A DNA stretch of 64,000 bases from Breoghania sp963678585 (GTDB lineage Bacteria > Pseudomonadota > Alphaproteobacteria > Rhizobiales > Stappiaceae): assembly GCA_963678585.2 (NCBI GenBank), contig CAXXGA010000002.1:186001-250000 (forward strand), given 5' to 3'. The notes beneath the pieces are model-generated. The model saw only the letters and a program-made list of their open reading frames with translations. It was not told the origin of the DNA and made no database searches. Below, one piece after another: positions 34,638-44,050 of the stretch. Position 1 is the stretch's first letter. Each line of letters begins with the position of its first letter. A program made the translations under genes and the position numbers.

Positions 34638-35744
34638 ATGGGCGCATGGGTGTCCGGACGCGCGCGCGCGTTTGCGCTCGCTGCGATGGGCCTGTTGTTG
34701 CTCGCCGGCTGCGGGCAGGAGGACAGCGCGGTGGAAAACGCGCCCGCCCAGCGCGTCGAGACCGTCACCGTGACGACGGCTCCCTATCGCAAGCTTTTCA
34801 CGTTGACCGGCGAGATCGAGGCGCGCAACGAGGTGACGCTCTCCTTCAAGGTCGGCGGCCGTGTTCTCGATGTTCGCGTGGACGTGGGCAGCCACGTGGA
34901 AAAGGGGCAGGTGCTCGCCCGCATCGATCCGACCGAGCAGGAGGCCGATGTGGTTGCGGCCAAGGCGTCCGTGTCCGCCGCCCGGGCGCAGTTGCACACC
35001 GCCGAGGCCACATTCGAGCGTCAGACCTCGCTTCTTGCGCAAGGCTTCACGACCCGCAGCGATTACGAGGAGGCGGAAAGGACCCTGAAGACGGCGCAGG
35101 GCTCGCTCGATGCCGCGCAAGCGCAGGTCACGACCGCTGAAAGCAATCTCTCCGACACGACCCTTCGCGCGGAGGCCGCCGGTGTCATCACCGCGCGCAA
35201 TGCCGATCCCGGCCAGATCGTAGGCGCCGCGCAAAGTGTCTTCACGCTGGCCCCGGACGGGGAGCGGGACGCGGTCTTTCAGGTGCAGGAACAACTCCTC
35301 ACGCGCGGCCCGCCCGAAAGCATCAAGATCGCGCTTGTCTCCGATCCCCGCGTCACGACCTCCGGCTATCTGCGCGAAGTCTCCCCCCTCATCAGCGCGA
35401 CCACCGGCACCGTGCAGATCAAGGTCGGGCTTGAGAACGCACCTCCGGCCATGCAACTCGGCGCAGCCATATCCGGTACGATTTCCGAGGAAATCGCGGC
35501 TGCGGTTCTGAGCCTGCCATGGCAGGCGCTGGTGGCCTCCAAGGGTAGTCCGTCGGTCTGGGTGGTCGATGAACGGGACATGTCCGTCTCGCTGCGCGCA
35601 ATCGAGATCGAGCGCTACGCCTCCGGCGTCATTCTCGTTCATGGCGGCCTCGCCGCGGGCGAGCGGGTCGTCACGCGCGGTTCCCAGCTTCTGCGGCCCG
35701 GGGAGAAGGTGGTCGACGTAAAGGACACGGAGGCCGGCCAATGA
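34638..35744 (+). CDS. RND efflux periplasmic adaptor lipoprotein (first of two)
   Basis: The 368-residue membrane fusion protein starts MGAWVSGRARAFALAAMG and has the lipobox LLAGC (acylated Cys25). A biotinyl-lipoyl half motif (VDVGSHVEKGQVLARIDP), a coiled-coil hairpin (about 85-150) and beta-barrel/membrane-proximal domains follow. It connects the inner-membrane pump to the outer-membrane channel. The start at 34638 lies behind GAGGGA. An upstream in-frame ATG at 34518 would bury the lipobox after residue 60. Its stop overlaps the second adaptor gene by four bases. Confidence 0.9.
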   Translation: MGAWVSGRARAFALAAMGLLLLAGCGQEDSAVENAPAQRVETVTVTTAPYRKLFTLTGEIEARNEVTLSFKVGGRVLDVRVDVGSHVEKGQVLARIDPTEQEADVVAAKASVSAARAQLHTAEATFERQTSLLAQGFTTRSDYEEAERTLKTAQGSLDAAQAQVTTAESNLSDTTLRAEAAGVITARNADPGQIVGAAQSVFTLAPDGERDAVFQVQEQLLTRGPPESIKIALVSDPRVTTSGYLREVSPLISATTGTVQIKVGLENAPPAMQLGAAISGTISEEIAAAVLSLPWQALVASKGSPSVWVVDERDMSVSLRAIEIERYASGVILVHGGLAAGERVVTRGSQLLRPGEKVVDVKDTEAGQ

Positions 35745-36850
35745 ACATGTCGCGCCGCTTCGGCCTGAAACGGTCCCGCCTTCTGCGTCTTGCCCCCGCG
35801 CTTCTGTTCGCCGTTCTGGTTGCCGCCTGCGGCGAGGAAGAAACGGCGGATGCGACCGATGTCGGACCGCGGCCCGTCCTGACGGAAACCGCGCGCCGCG
35901 CGCCGCATCGCGAAAACGGCTTTTCCGGCGTCATCAAGGCGCGTTTCGAGACGAAGCTCGCCTTCCGCTCGCTTGGCCGCATCGTCGCGCTTTCGGTGGA
36001 TGTCGGAGACCGCGTGAAAGAGGGGCAGACGCTTGCCCGCATCGATGCGCAGACCTATGAGGCCGCCGTGCGGCAGGCCAAGGCGCAGGTGTCCTCCGCC
36101 CACGCGCGCGCCGACAACGCCGCCGCAAGCCTTGAGCGCGCCCGCACCCTCTTCAGCAAGAACACCATTTCATCCGCCGATCTCGATGTCGCGGAACAGG
36201 CAGACAGCGCCGCCGCTGCCGGTTTGACCGAGGCGCTGGCGACGCTCGCCAAGGCGCGTAATGCGCTGGCCTACGCCAATCTCACCGCTCCGTTCGCCGG
36301 TGTCGTCACCGAGCGTCCCGCCGAAAACGGACAGGTCGTTTCCGCAGGCGAAAGCGTGCTGACGCTGGCGCGAGCCGATATCCGCGAGGCGGTTGTCGAT
36401 ATCCCCGGCGAACTTGTCGGCAGCCTGTCCATCGGCTCGCCGTTCACCGTTCGCCTGCAGATCGATCCTGGCATCGAGGCCGAAGGCAAGGTTCGCGAGA
36501 TCGCGCCGCAGTCCGACGCGCTTACCCGGACAAACCGGGTTCGCATTCTGCTGAAGTCCCCGCCCGACGCCTTCCGGCTCGGTGCTCTCATCACCGCCAA
36601 TGCGCAAGGCGGCGAGGAAGACGCCCTGACCGTTCCCGCCGCCGCGATCCTGCACCAGGACGGGGCGACGTTCGTCTGGGTGGTGGAGGAAGGCAAGGTC
36701 GTCCGCCGCGCGGTGGAGACGGGGGCGAGCCATGGCGCGCGCACGCAGATCCGTTCCGGCCTTGAGCCGGGCGACGTGGTGGTTATCGCCGGAGTGCGAA
36801 GCCTTGAGGACGATCAGGCGGTCACGCTCGCCGAAGAGGGACGCCCATGA
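35741..36850 (+). CDS. RND efflux periplasmic adaptor lipoprotein (second of two)
   Basis: This 369-residue membrane fusion protein has lipobox LVAAC (acylated Cys30), lipoyl half motif VDVGDRVKEGQTLARIDA, an alpha-hairpin around 95-160 and a C-terminal beta domain. It clearly differs in sequence from the preceding adaptor, so it is not a recent duplicate. Two adaptors with a single RND pump recall the TriAB-TriC arrangement of Pseudomonas aeruginosa, in which both are needed. It overlaps both neighbours by four bases. Confidence 0.9.
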   Translation: MNMSRRFGLKRSRLLRLAPALLFAVLVAACGEEETADATDVGPRPVLTETARRAPHRENGFSGVIKARFETKLAFRSLGRIVALSVDVGDRVKEGQTLARIDAQTYEAAVRQAKAQVSSAHARADNAAASLERARTLFSKNTISSADLDVAEQADSAAAAGLTEALATLAKARNALAYANLTAPFAGVVTERPAENGQVVSAGESVLTLARADIREAVVDIPGELVGSLSIGSPFTVRLQIDPGIEAEGKVREIAPQSDALTRTNRVRILLKSPPDAFRLGALITANAQGGEEDALTVPAAAILHQDGATFVWVVEEGKVVRRAVETGASHGARTQIRSGLEPGDVVVIAGVRSLEDDQAVTLAEEGRP

Positions 36851-39800
36851 AGTCGTTCAATCTTTCCGACTGGGCGCTGCATCACCGCTCGCTTGTCTGG
36901 TTCCTGATGATCGTCTCGCTTGTTGCGGGCGTGCTGGCCTATTTCAGTCTGGGCCGCGAGGAAGACCCGCAGTTCACGGTGAAGACCATGGTCGTCTCCG
37001 CTGCCTTGCCGGGCGCCGATGTGCGCGAGATGGCGAGCCAGGTCACCGACCGCATCGAAAAGAAGCTTCAGGAACTCGACAGCCTCGACTACACGCGCTC
37101 CATCACCACGCCGGGCCGGACCGTCGTTTTCGTCAATCTCATGCCGACCACGCCCTCGCGCGACGTGGAGGAGATCTGGCAGAACGTCCGCACCATGATG
37201 GCGGATATTCGCTCTACGTTTCCAAGCGAATTTCAGGGCTTCGCCTTCAATGACGAATTCGGCGACGTCTTCGGCAACGTCTATGCCTTCACCACCGACG
37301 GCCTGACCCACCGCCAGTTGCGCGACTACGTGGAAAACGTGCGCACCCGCATCATCGCCCTGCCCGATGCGGGCAAGGTGGAACTGGTGGGAGAACAGGA
37401 CGAGGTCATCTATCTGGAGTTTTCGCTGCGCAAGGTCGCAGCCCTCGGGCTGGATCGCGAGCAGATCCTCCAGACGCTCCAGACCCAGAACGCCATTGCG
37501 CCTTCCGGCGTCATTCAGGCGGGTGATGAACGCATTCTGGTGCGTGTCGACGGGCAGTACAGTTCCGAAGAAAGCCTCCGCGCCGTCAATCTGCGCGTCA
37601 ACGACCGTTTCTTCCGTCTCTCCGATGTCGCCACCATCACCCGCGGCTACGAGGACCCGCCCGAAACGCTCTTCCGCTACAACGGCGAACCGGCCATCGG
37701 CCTCGCCATCGGCATGCGTTCGGGCAGCAACATCCTCGACTTCGGCAAGACGCTGAAGGCCGAAATGGCCAGGGTGGAGGCGAGCCTCCCCGTCGGCATT
37801 TCCATTCATTCGGTGGCGGACCAGTCCAACATCGTCACCGAAGCCGTGGGCGGCTTCACAAGGGCGCTGGCGGAAGCCGTCGGCATCGTCCTGCTGGTCA
37901 GTTTCGTCAGCCTCGGGGTCCGAGCCGGGCTCGTGGTCGCCATGTCTATCCCGCTGGTTCTCGCGATGACATTCGTCGGCATGGACCTCATGGACATCAA
38001 CCTGCAACGGGTCTCGCTGGGGGCGCTGATCATCGCGTTGGGCCTGCTGGTGGATGACGCGATGATCGCCATCGAGACGATGGTTTCCCGGCTTGAGGCA
38101 GGCGACAGCCGCGAGAAATCCGCAAGCTTCGCCTGGACCTCCATCGCCTTTCCTATGCTGAGCGGCACGCTGGTGACGGTGGCGGGCTTCCTTCCCATCG
38201 GCTTCAACACCTCGATGGCGGGCGAATACACCTTCTCGCTGTTTCAGGTTCTGGCGCTGTCGCTGCTCCTGTCGTGGATCGTGGCGGTCCTGTTCGCCCC
38301 GCTTCTGGGGGCGGTGTTCCTGCCGCGCAGCATGAAGAAGCATGAGGAGACGCCGAGCCGTGTGCGCACGGTCTTTTCCGCTCTCCTGAAGGGGGCGATG
38401 CGCAGGCGCTACACCACCATCGCCGTGACGGTCGCCCTGTTCGCGGCCTCGGTCTTCGGCATGAGCTTCGTCCAGCAACAGTTCTTCCCGTCTTCCGACA
38501 GGCCGGAACTGGTCGTCGATTTCACGCTTCGCCGAAACAGCACGATTGCAGCCACGCAGAAGGCCATGGATGCGATGGAGGCGACGCTTGTCGGCGATGA
38601 GGACGTGGACCACTGGTCGTCCTATGTGGGCCGCTCCGCGGTGCGCTTCATCCTCGCCTACGATATCCAGCCGTCCAACCCGTTCTTCGGCCAGATCGTC
38701 ATCGTGACGAGGAACCTCGAAGCCCGTGAACGCCTGCGCGCGCGCCTCAATGCCTTTGCGCAGGAAAAGCTCTTCGACACCGACGTCTATGTGAAGACGC
38801 TGGAACTCGGCCCGCCCGTGGGCCGTCCCGTGCAGTATCGCATCGGCGGACCGGATATCGAGACCGTGCGCACCAAGGCGCGCGAGCTGGCCGCGCTGAT
38901 GGCGAAAGACGATCGGCTGAGCCAGATCGTCATGGACTGGAACGAACCGGCCCGTGTCCTTCAGGTGCAGATCCTTCAGGACAAGGCCCGCCAGCTCGGC
39001 GTCAGCTCGCAGGCCATCGCCACCACGCTCAAGCAGATCCTCGACGGGGTCACCGTCACGCAGGTGCGCGACGATATCTATCTGATTGACGTGATCGCCC
39101 GCGGCCGCCAGTCCGACCGCGACACCATCTCCGCCATCGAGACGCTCCAGCTCACCAGTTCCACCGGCGTCTCCGTGCCTCTGGCGAGCCTCGTCAGCTA
39201 CGGCTACGGCTATGAGGACCCGATCCTCTACGCCCGTTCGCGCATTCCCACGGTGACCATCGGGGCGGGCGTCGTGGCCCATGTCCAGCCCGCGACCATG
39301 GTCAAGGCGCTACAGCCGCAGATCGACGCCTTCGCCGCCTCCCTGCCGGCGGGCTATTCGGTGGAGGTAGGCGGCGCTGTGGAATCGAGCGCAGACAGTC
39401 AGGGGCCGATCCTCAAGATCGTGCCCTTCATGGTCCTGTCGATGCTGGCGCTGATCATGTTCCAGATGCAGGGCTTCGGGGCCATGTTCATCGTGCTGAG
39501 CGCCGCGCCGCTCGGCCTGATCGGCGTGGTCGCCGCCCTCCTGCCCAGCGGTGCGCCGCTCGGCTTCGTCGCCATTCTGGGCGTGCTGGCGTTGATCGGC
39601 ATCCTGATCCGCAACTCCATCATTCTCGTCCACCAGATCGATATTCTGAAGGGCGAGGGGCTCGATCCGTGGATGGCGGTCTTCCGGGCGAGCCAGATGC
39701 GCGCACGTCCCATCCTGCTGACGGCGGCGGCCGCAAGCCTTGCGCTCATTCCGATCGCGCGCGAGGTCTTCTGGGGCCCGATGGCCTACGCCATGATGGG

Positions 39801-39912
39801 CGGCATCATCGCCGGAACGCTGATCACGCTGCTCTTCGTGCCGGCGCTCTACGTGGCCTGTTACCGGTTGCATGAGTCGGATGAAGAGCCTGAGACGGCG
39901 GCGCGCGCGTAA
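36847..39912 (+). CDS. RND efflux pump inner-membrane transporter (HAE-1/AcrB-like)
   Basis: The 1021-residue proton-driven pump shows the duplicated RND architecture: first membrane helix near residues 17-35, periplasmic porter loops, and a helix-4 motif LIIALGLLVDDAMIAIETM containing the relay aspartates. A second half follows with a matching helix cluster near 855-1000. Length is typical. It is translated from an ATGA overlap with the second adaptor. Substrates are probably small hydrophobic compounds but cannot be inferred from sequence. No outer-membrane partner is in this operon. The NodT-type protein at 42232 is the nearest candidate. Confidence 0.93.
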   Translation: MKSFNLSDWALHHRSLVWFLMIVSLVAGVLAYFSLGREEDPQFTVKTMVVSAALPGADVREMASQVTDRIEKKLQELDSLDYTRSITTPGRTVVFVNLMPTTPSRDVEEIWQNVRTMMADIRSTFPSEFQGFAFNDEFGDVFGNVYAFTTDGLTHRQLRDYVENVRTRIIALPDAGKVELVGEQDEVIYLEFSLRKVAALGLDREQILQTLQTQNAIAPSGVIQAGDERILVRVDGQYSSEESLRAVNLRVNDRFFRLSDVATITRGYEDPPETLFRYNGEPAIGLAIGMRSGSNILDFGKTLKAEMARVEASLPVGISIHSVADQSNIVTEAVGGFTRALAEAVGIVLLVSFVSLGVRAGLVVAMSIPLVLAMTFVGMDLMDINLQRVSLGALIIALGLLVDDAMIAIETMVSRLEAGDSREKSASFAWTSIAFPMLSGTLVTVAGFLPIGFNTSMAGEYTFSLFQVLALSLLLSWIVAVLFAPLLGAVFLPRSMKKHEETPSRVRTVFSALLKGAMRRRYTTIAVTVALFAASVFGMSFVQQQFFPSSDRPELVVDFTLRRNSTIAATQKAMDAMEATLVGDEDVDHWSSYVGRSAVRFILAYDIQPSNPFFGQIVIVTRNLEARERLRARLNAFAQEKLFDTDVYVKTLELGPPVGRPVQYRIGGPDIETVRTKARELAALMAKDDRLSQIVMDWNEPARVLQVQILQDKARQLGVSSQAIATTLKQILDGVTVTQVRDDIYLIDVIARGRQSDRDTISAIETLQLTSSTGVSVPLASLVSYGYGYEDPILYARSRIPTVTIGAGVVAHVQPATMVKALQPQIDAFAASLPAGYSVEVGGAVESSADSQGPILKIVPFMVLSMLALIMFQMQGFGAMFIVLSAAPLGLIGVVAALLPSGAPLGFVAILGVLALIGILIRNSIILVHQIDILKGEGLDPWMAVFRASQMRARPILLTAAAASLALIPIAREVFWGPMAYAMMGGIIAGTLITLLFVPALYVACYRLHESDEEPETAARA

Positions 39913-40032
39913 CGGCTTTGACCGTGGCGGTGCGACCGTGTGTGCGCAAAATGACGCAGTGTCACCCGAAAAGCACCAATTTTACGCAACGTTAGGGCGC
40001 GCCCTGATGCGGGCCACCACCATTTTGCCCGA

Positions 40033-40043
40033 TTTTCGGGAAA
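40033..40043. promoter_or_regulatory. Candidate operator TTTTCGGGAAA upstream of the response-regulator operon
   Basis: This is the second copy of the motif found at 34447-34458, 129 bases before the regulator start codon. The 260-base gap 39913-40172 holds no gene. Confidence 0.4.
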
Positions 40044-40172
40044 CAGGAACTTGATCCCTGATCTTGTGCAATTGGCGGTTTCCGAGGGGAGGCGGAAACA
40101 ATTTGTTGCAAATCTCTGCGCGCGCCTGCGCCGAAATCAGGGTAGGTGCGACAGGCAATCGGTGAAGAGCAC

Positions 40173-40895
40173 ATGGCCCACGCAACACGCATTCTCGTGG
40201 TCGATGACGATCAGGAAATCCGCACTCTGTTGGGCCGTTACCTGTCGGACCAGGGGTTTCGCGTCACGCTGGCGGAAAGCCGGCAGGAATGCGAAAACGC
40301 GATCGCCGACGCCGCCCCGGATCTCATCGTTCTCGACGTGATGCTGCCGGACGGGTCCGGTCTCGATATCTGTCGCGACCTGAGCAACCGCAGCCCCTCC
40401 ATTCCCGTCATTCTGCTCACCGCCTTGAAGGAAGACGTGGACCGTATCATCGGTCTGGAACTCGGCGCCGACGACTATCTCGCCAAGCCTTTCAATCCGC
40501 GTGAGCTGAGCGCGCGTATCAAGGCTGTGCTACGCAGGACCAACGCGGACATCCCGCCGGAGGGCGATGTCCGTGCCTACCGGGTTGCGGATTTGCTGGT
40601 CGAGCCGAAATTGCGTCAGGTCGTGCGCAATTCCGGTGAGAGGGTCGAGCTGACCGGTGCGGAATTCGAGCTGTTATGCGTGTTTCTCGAACGTCCCGGC
40701 CGCCTGCTGTCGCGAGATCAGCTGCTCGATCTCACTCAGGGGCGGGACCGCGAACCGGGAGACCGTTCCGTCGACGTGCTGATGAGCCGACTGCGCCGGA
40801 AACTCTCCGGCGGTGATCGGGATGCCATATTCCGCACCGTACGCAATGGCGGTTATCAGCTCGTGGTGCAGGTCGTGCGCGAGATGGTGGAATGA
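40173..40895 (+). CDS. OmpR-family response regulator
   Basis: This 240-residue regulator has a receiver domain (acidic pair Asp11-Asp12, phosphoacceptor Asp55 in LIVLDVMLPD, Lys in YLAKPFNP) and a C-terminal winged helix of the OmpR/PhoB type (VELTGAEFELLCVFLERPGR, RSVDVLMSRLRRKL). The start at 40173 has GGTGAAGAG upstream. A GTG at 40146 would only add nine residues. It overlaps its kinase gene by four bases and lies just after the RND pump operon, which it probably controls. Confidence 0.92.
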   Translation: MAHATRILVVDDDQEIRTLLGRYLSDQGFRVTLAESRQECENAIADAAPDLIVLDVMLPDGSGLDICRDLSNRSPSIPVILLTALKEDVDRIIGLELGADDYLAKPFNPRELSARIKAVLRRTNADIPPEGDVRAYRVADLLVEPKLRQVVRNSGERVELTGAEFELLCVFLERPGRLLSRDQLLDLTQGRDREPGDRSVDVLMSRLRRKLSGGDRDAIFRTVRNGGYQLVVQVVREMVE

Positions 40896-42232
40896 CGGCT
40901 GCCTCGAAGCCCCATGCGCCCGTGCGCAAATCCCGCGCGGTGAAGACGCTGGGCTTTCGTATTGCTCTTCTTCTCGTGATCTCCATCGTGGTGGTCGTCG
41001 GACTGGCGACGCTGGCTGCGCGGTTTGCTTTCCACAAAACGGTGGTTCCGGAGACTGTTGCGCCGGTCGCCCGGCAGATCCATGTCCTCGCCACGCTCGC
41101 CGAACACGACCCGCAGGCCGCGCTCGCGGCGGGCATCGATGTCCGCGAGAAACCCGCCAAAGGCCATGTCGACCCGAAGGCGGGCCAGTTCCTGCAGGAT
41201 ATTCTGGCCCATACGGGCCGCGCCATGGAAGTGATCGTGATCCGCAAGCCGAACAGCCCGATTCTGGTGGCGTCGGTGCGTCTGAACGATAGGTATTGGC
41301 TGATCTACAGCGCGCTCGATTTCTCTCCGCCCAACAGCTGGCCGGGATTCGTCGCATGGATCATGCTGATCCTGGCGGGGAGCGGGGTAATCTCGGTGCT
41401 GGCCGCCCTCAAGGTCACGCGCCCCTTGCGGGTGATCGAGGAGGCGGTGGAATCGGTCGGGCCAAATGGCGAGTTTCCCCACATTAGGGAAGATGTGGGC
41501 GGCAGTGAAGTTCGCGCCACCGCGCGTGCGCTGAACCGCCTCTCTGTCCGCCTGAAAACGGCTATGGAAAGCCGCATGCGGCTGGTGGCGGCCGCCGGCC
41601 ACGACCTGCGCACGCCGATGACCCGCATGCGCCTGCGCGCGGAATTCCTGCCCGAAGAGGAACGCGGCCGCTGGCTGTCGGATCTTGAGGAACTCGATCA
41701 GATCGCCGACAGCGCGATCAGCCTCGTGCGCGAGGAAAGCGTGTCGGGCGACGCGGAAACCGTCGCCCTTGCGCCTCTGCTTGAAAGCCTTGTCGCGGAT
41801 ATCGCGGCCGCCGACCTGCCCGTCACGCTGGGCCGGGTGGAAGAGGTCGATGTGTGTGTCGGGCCGCTGGCCCTCAGGCGCGCCTTGACGAACCTGATCG
41901 TCAATGCGGCAACGCATGGGGGTGGCGCTTCGGTCACACTCGATATAATTGAAAGTCAGGCCGTTATCCGTATTCTGGACGAAGGGCCGGGAATCCCGGA
42001 GAGTCTGATCGATCAGACCTTCGAGCCCTTCTTCCGCGTCGATCTTGCCCGCCGCAAAACAATTCCGGGTGCCGGTCTCGGCATGGTGATTGCGCGCGAG
42101 ATCATCGAACGCCTCGCTGGCACGATCACAATCGAAAACCGCGATCCGCGCGGGTTGAGACAAACAATATCCTTCCCCATCGCCGGGGTGGCCGACGGCC
42201 TGCTTTCGGCTCAAGACGTTGAGTGCACCTGA
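40892..42232 (+). CDS. Sensor histidine kinase, EnvZ-like, partner of the OmpR-type regulator
   Basis: This 446-residue inner-membrane kinase has membrane segments at about 22-44 and 153-173 flanking a roughly 105-residue periplasmic sensor. HAMP follows, then HisKA with His237 in AAGHDLRTPMTRMRLRAE and HATPase_c (NLIVNAATHGGG, DEGPGIPESL, GAGLGMVIAREI). The arrangement resembles EnvZ and efflux-regulating kinases. Its stop overlaps the start of the NodT-type lipoprotein gene (TGATG), tying signal transduction and efflux in one transcript. Confidence 0.92.
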   Translation: MTAASKPHAPVRKSRAVKTLGFRIALLLVISIVVVVGLATLAARFAFHKTVVPETVAPVARQIHVLATLAEHDPQAALAAGIDVREKPAKGHVDPKAGQFLQDILAHTGRAMEVIVIRKPNSPILVASVRLNDRYWLIYSALDFSPPNSWPGFVAWIMLILAGSGVISVLAALKVTRPLRVIEEAVESVGPNGEFPHIREDVGGSEVRATARALNRLSVRLKTAMESRMRLVAAAGHDLRTPMTRMRLRAEFLPEEERGRWLSDLEELDQIADSAISLVREESVSGDAETVALAPLLESLVADIAAADLPVTLGRVEEVDVCVGPLALRRALTNLIVNAATHGGGASVTLDIIESQAVIRILDEGPGIPESLIDQTFEPFFRVDLARRKTIPGAGLGMVIAREIIERLAGTITIENRDPRGLRQTISFPIAGVADGLLSAQDVECT

Positions 42233-43770
42233 TGACCAGATCGAACCATTCCCTTGCTGCGGGCTTGTCGCCCTTGCGCCGATTCCCGGGCATGGTGACG
42301 GCAAACCGACGCTTGCGCGGCGCGGGTATCGCCCTGACGCTCAGCCTGCTGGCCGGTTGTGCGGTCGGTCCCGACTATCGTGCCCCCGATATGTACTTGC
42401 CCGTGAGCTGGGCGCATGCGGGCAAGGAGCATTCCCGCGATCTTCCCAAGCTTGAGGAGTGGTGGACTGCGCTGGGCGATCCCGTCCTGAACGACCTCGT
42501 GGACGAGGCGGTTGCCAGCAACCTCGACGTGGCCGCCGCCAAGGCGCGCATCCGCGAGGCACGCGCGACCTATCGCCAGTCCACCGGCGCGCTGTTCCCG
42601 AGCCTTGACGGGTCGGCTTCCGGCACGCGCTCAAAGACGTCTGCGGGCAGAGCCGATGCGGGCAAGGGCACGCTCGGCAACCAGTTCGCCGCCGGTTTCG
42701 ATGCGAGCTGGGAGCTGGATGTCTTCGGCGCCAACCGCCGGGCCCGCGAAGCGGCCCGCTATTCCGCCGATGCGGCCGAGGACGATCTGGCAGATACGCT
42801 TGTCACCCTTATCGGCGATGTGACCACCAACTACATCGAGGCGCGCGGCTATCAGGCGCGTATCGCGCTGGCCCGCCGCACAGCGGCTTCGCAGAACGAG
42901 ACGGCCGATCTGACCCGCAAGCAGTTCGAGGCGGGCGGCACCTCCGGCGTGGACGTCGCCAATGCCACCGGTCAGGCGGCGAGCACCGAAGCCACCATCC
43001 CGACGCTCCAGATTTCCTACGCCGCCGCTGTCCACCGTCTGGGCGTGCTGCTGGGCCGCGAGCCGGAGGCGGTCGCCGCGCGCATGAAGAAGCCGCGCCG
43101 TATCCCGCGCCCCCGGGGGCCGCTTCCCGCGGGCATCCCGGCCGACGTTCTCGTCAGCCGCCCGGACGTGCGTCTCGCAGAGCGCCGCCTTGCCCAGTAC
43201 ACCGCCCGCGTGGGCGCTGCCGAGGCCGCGCGCTATCCGGCCATCAGCCTGACGGGCGCCATCGGCACCTCGGCCAGCGAAATCGGCGATCTGGCACAGA
43301 ACTCCACTATCAGCTGGTCCTTCGGCCCGAGCCTCAGCGTTCCGATCTTCAATGCGGGCAAGCTGAAGGCCGCCGTGGAGGTCGCCGAGGCGCAGCGCGA
43401 TCAGTATTTCGTCGCCTATCATGCGGCGGTCCTGACCGCGCTGGAAGACGTGGAGAATGCGCTCGTCTCCATGCGCCAGCAGCGCATCCGTGTCGGCAAG
43501 CTGTCCAAGTCGGTGGAGAATTACCGCCGTGCGGCCACGCTGTCGCGTTCGCTCTACCAGACCGGCTCCTCCAGCTTCCTCGACGTGCTGACCGCGGATC
43601 GTTCGCTCTATTCGGCGGAAGATTCCATGATCGCCAGCCAGGTGCTGATCGCCACCGCCTATGTCTCGCTCAACAAGGCACTGGGCGGCGGCTGGAACGG
43701 CGTCATCGACGCCAGCAAGAAGATCGTCGAGGACACCAACACCGGCCCGCATCTGGCCAAGGCCGAATAG
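42232..43770 (+). CDS. Outer-membrane efflux lipoprotein, NodT/OprM family
   Basis: The TolC-fold protein (512 residues from the chosen start) has lipobox LLAGC and the typical continuation AVGPDYRAP. Two OEP repeats are present (about 95-280 and 310-490; LDEAVASNLDVAAAKARIREAR marks the first). It would form the outer-membrane duct for the RND pump or for MacAB. The start at 42232 gives TGATG coupling with the kinase gene. An in-frame ATG at 42292 would produce a more standard 23-residue lipoprotein signal and may be the real start. A strong terminator follows. Confidence 0.9.
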   Translation: MTRSNHSLAAGLSPLRRFPGMVTANRRLRGAGIALTLSLLAGCAVGPDYRAPDMYLPVSWAHAGKEHSRDLPKLEEWWTALGDPVLNDLVDEAVASNLDVAAAKARIREARATYRQSTGALFPSLDGSASGTRSKTSAGRADAGKGTLGNQFAAGFDASWELDVFGANRRAREAARYSADAAEDDLADTLVTLIGDVTTNYIEARGYQARIALARRTAASQNETADLTRKQFEAGGTSGVDVANATGQAASTEATIPTLQISYAAAVHRLGVLLGREPEAVAARMKKPRRIPRPRGPLPAGIPADVLVSRPDVRLAERRLAQYTARVGAAEAARYPAISLTGAIGTSASEIGDLAQNSTISWSFGPSLSVPIFNAGKLKAAVEVAEAQRDQYFVAYHAAVLTALEDVENALVSMRQQRIRVGKLSKSVENYRRAATLSRSLYQTGSSSFLDVLTADRSLYSAEDSMIASQVLIATAYVSLNKALGGGWNGVIDASKKIVEDTNTGPHLAKAE

Positions 43771-43795
43771 AACCGAGCGGCCGAAAGCAGATCCG

Positions 43796-43826
43796 ACACC
43801 CGGGCGGTCTCCGTCCGGGTGTTTTT
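43796..43826 (+). terminator. Rho-independent terminator after the outer-membrane factor gene
   Basis: A 12-bp stem (ACACCCGGGCGG paired with CCGTCCGGGTGT, one G-U) with a TCT loop is followed by TTTTT. This is the clearest intrinsic terminator in the window. It separates the regulator/outer-membrane operon from macAB. Confidence 0.9.
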
Positions 43827-44050
43827 GCATCCGCCTGAATCCGGTTCATGTTGCGTTCAACTACGGCGGTGCAGTGTGCGGGTAGCCGGGCGGGTGAGGT
43901 CGGTTTCCAACGCGAGGCATCGCCCTGTTTCCCGTTCGGGTCGGGTTCGCCGATGCACTTTCGTCCTCCGAGAGGCGCGCGGTAAAGTCCGAAGTTGCGG
44001 GGCGATTCACCCCTCATTCGTTAAGTTCGTATCGATTTCAGGCAGTCCAG

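Noticed and set aside
36814..39282. 822-residue minus-strand open frame
   Set aside because: It lies antisense to the RND pump and is rich in His, Asp and Arg without any domain.
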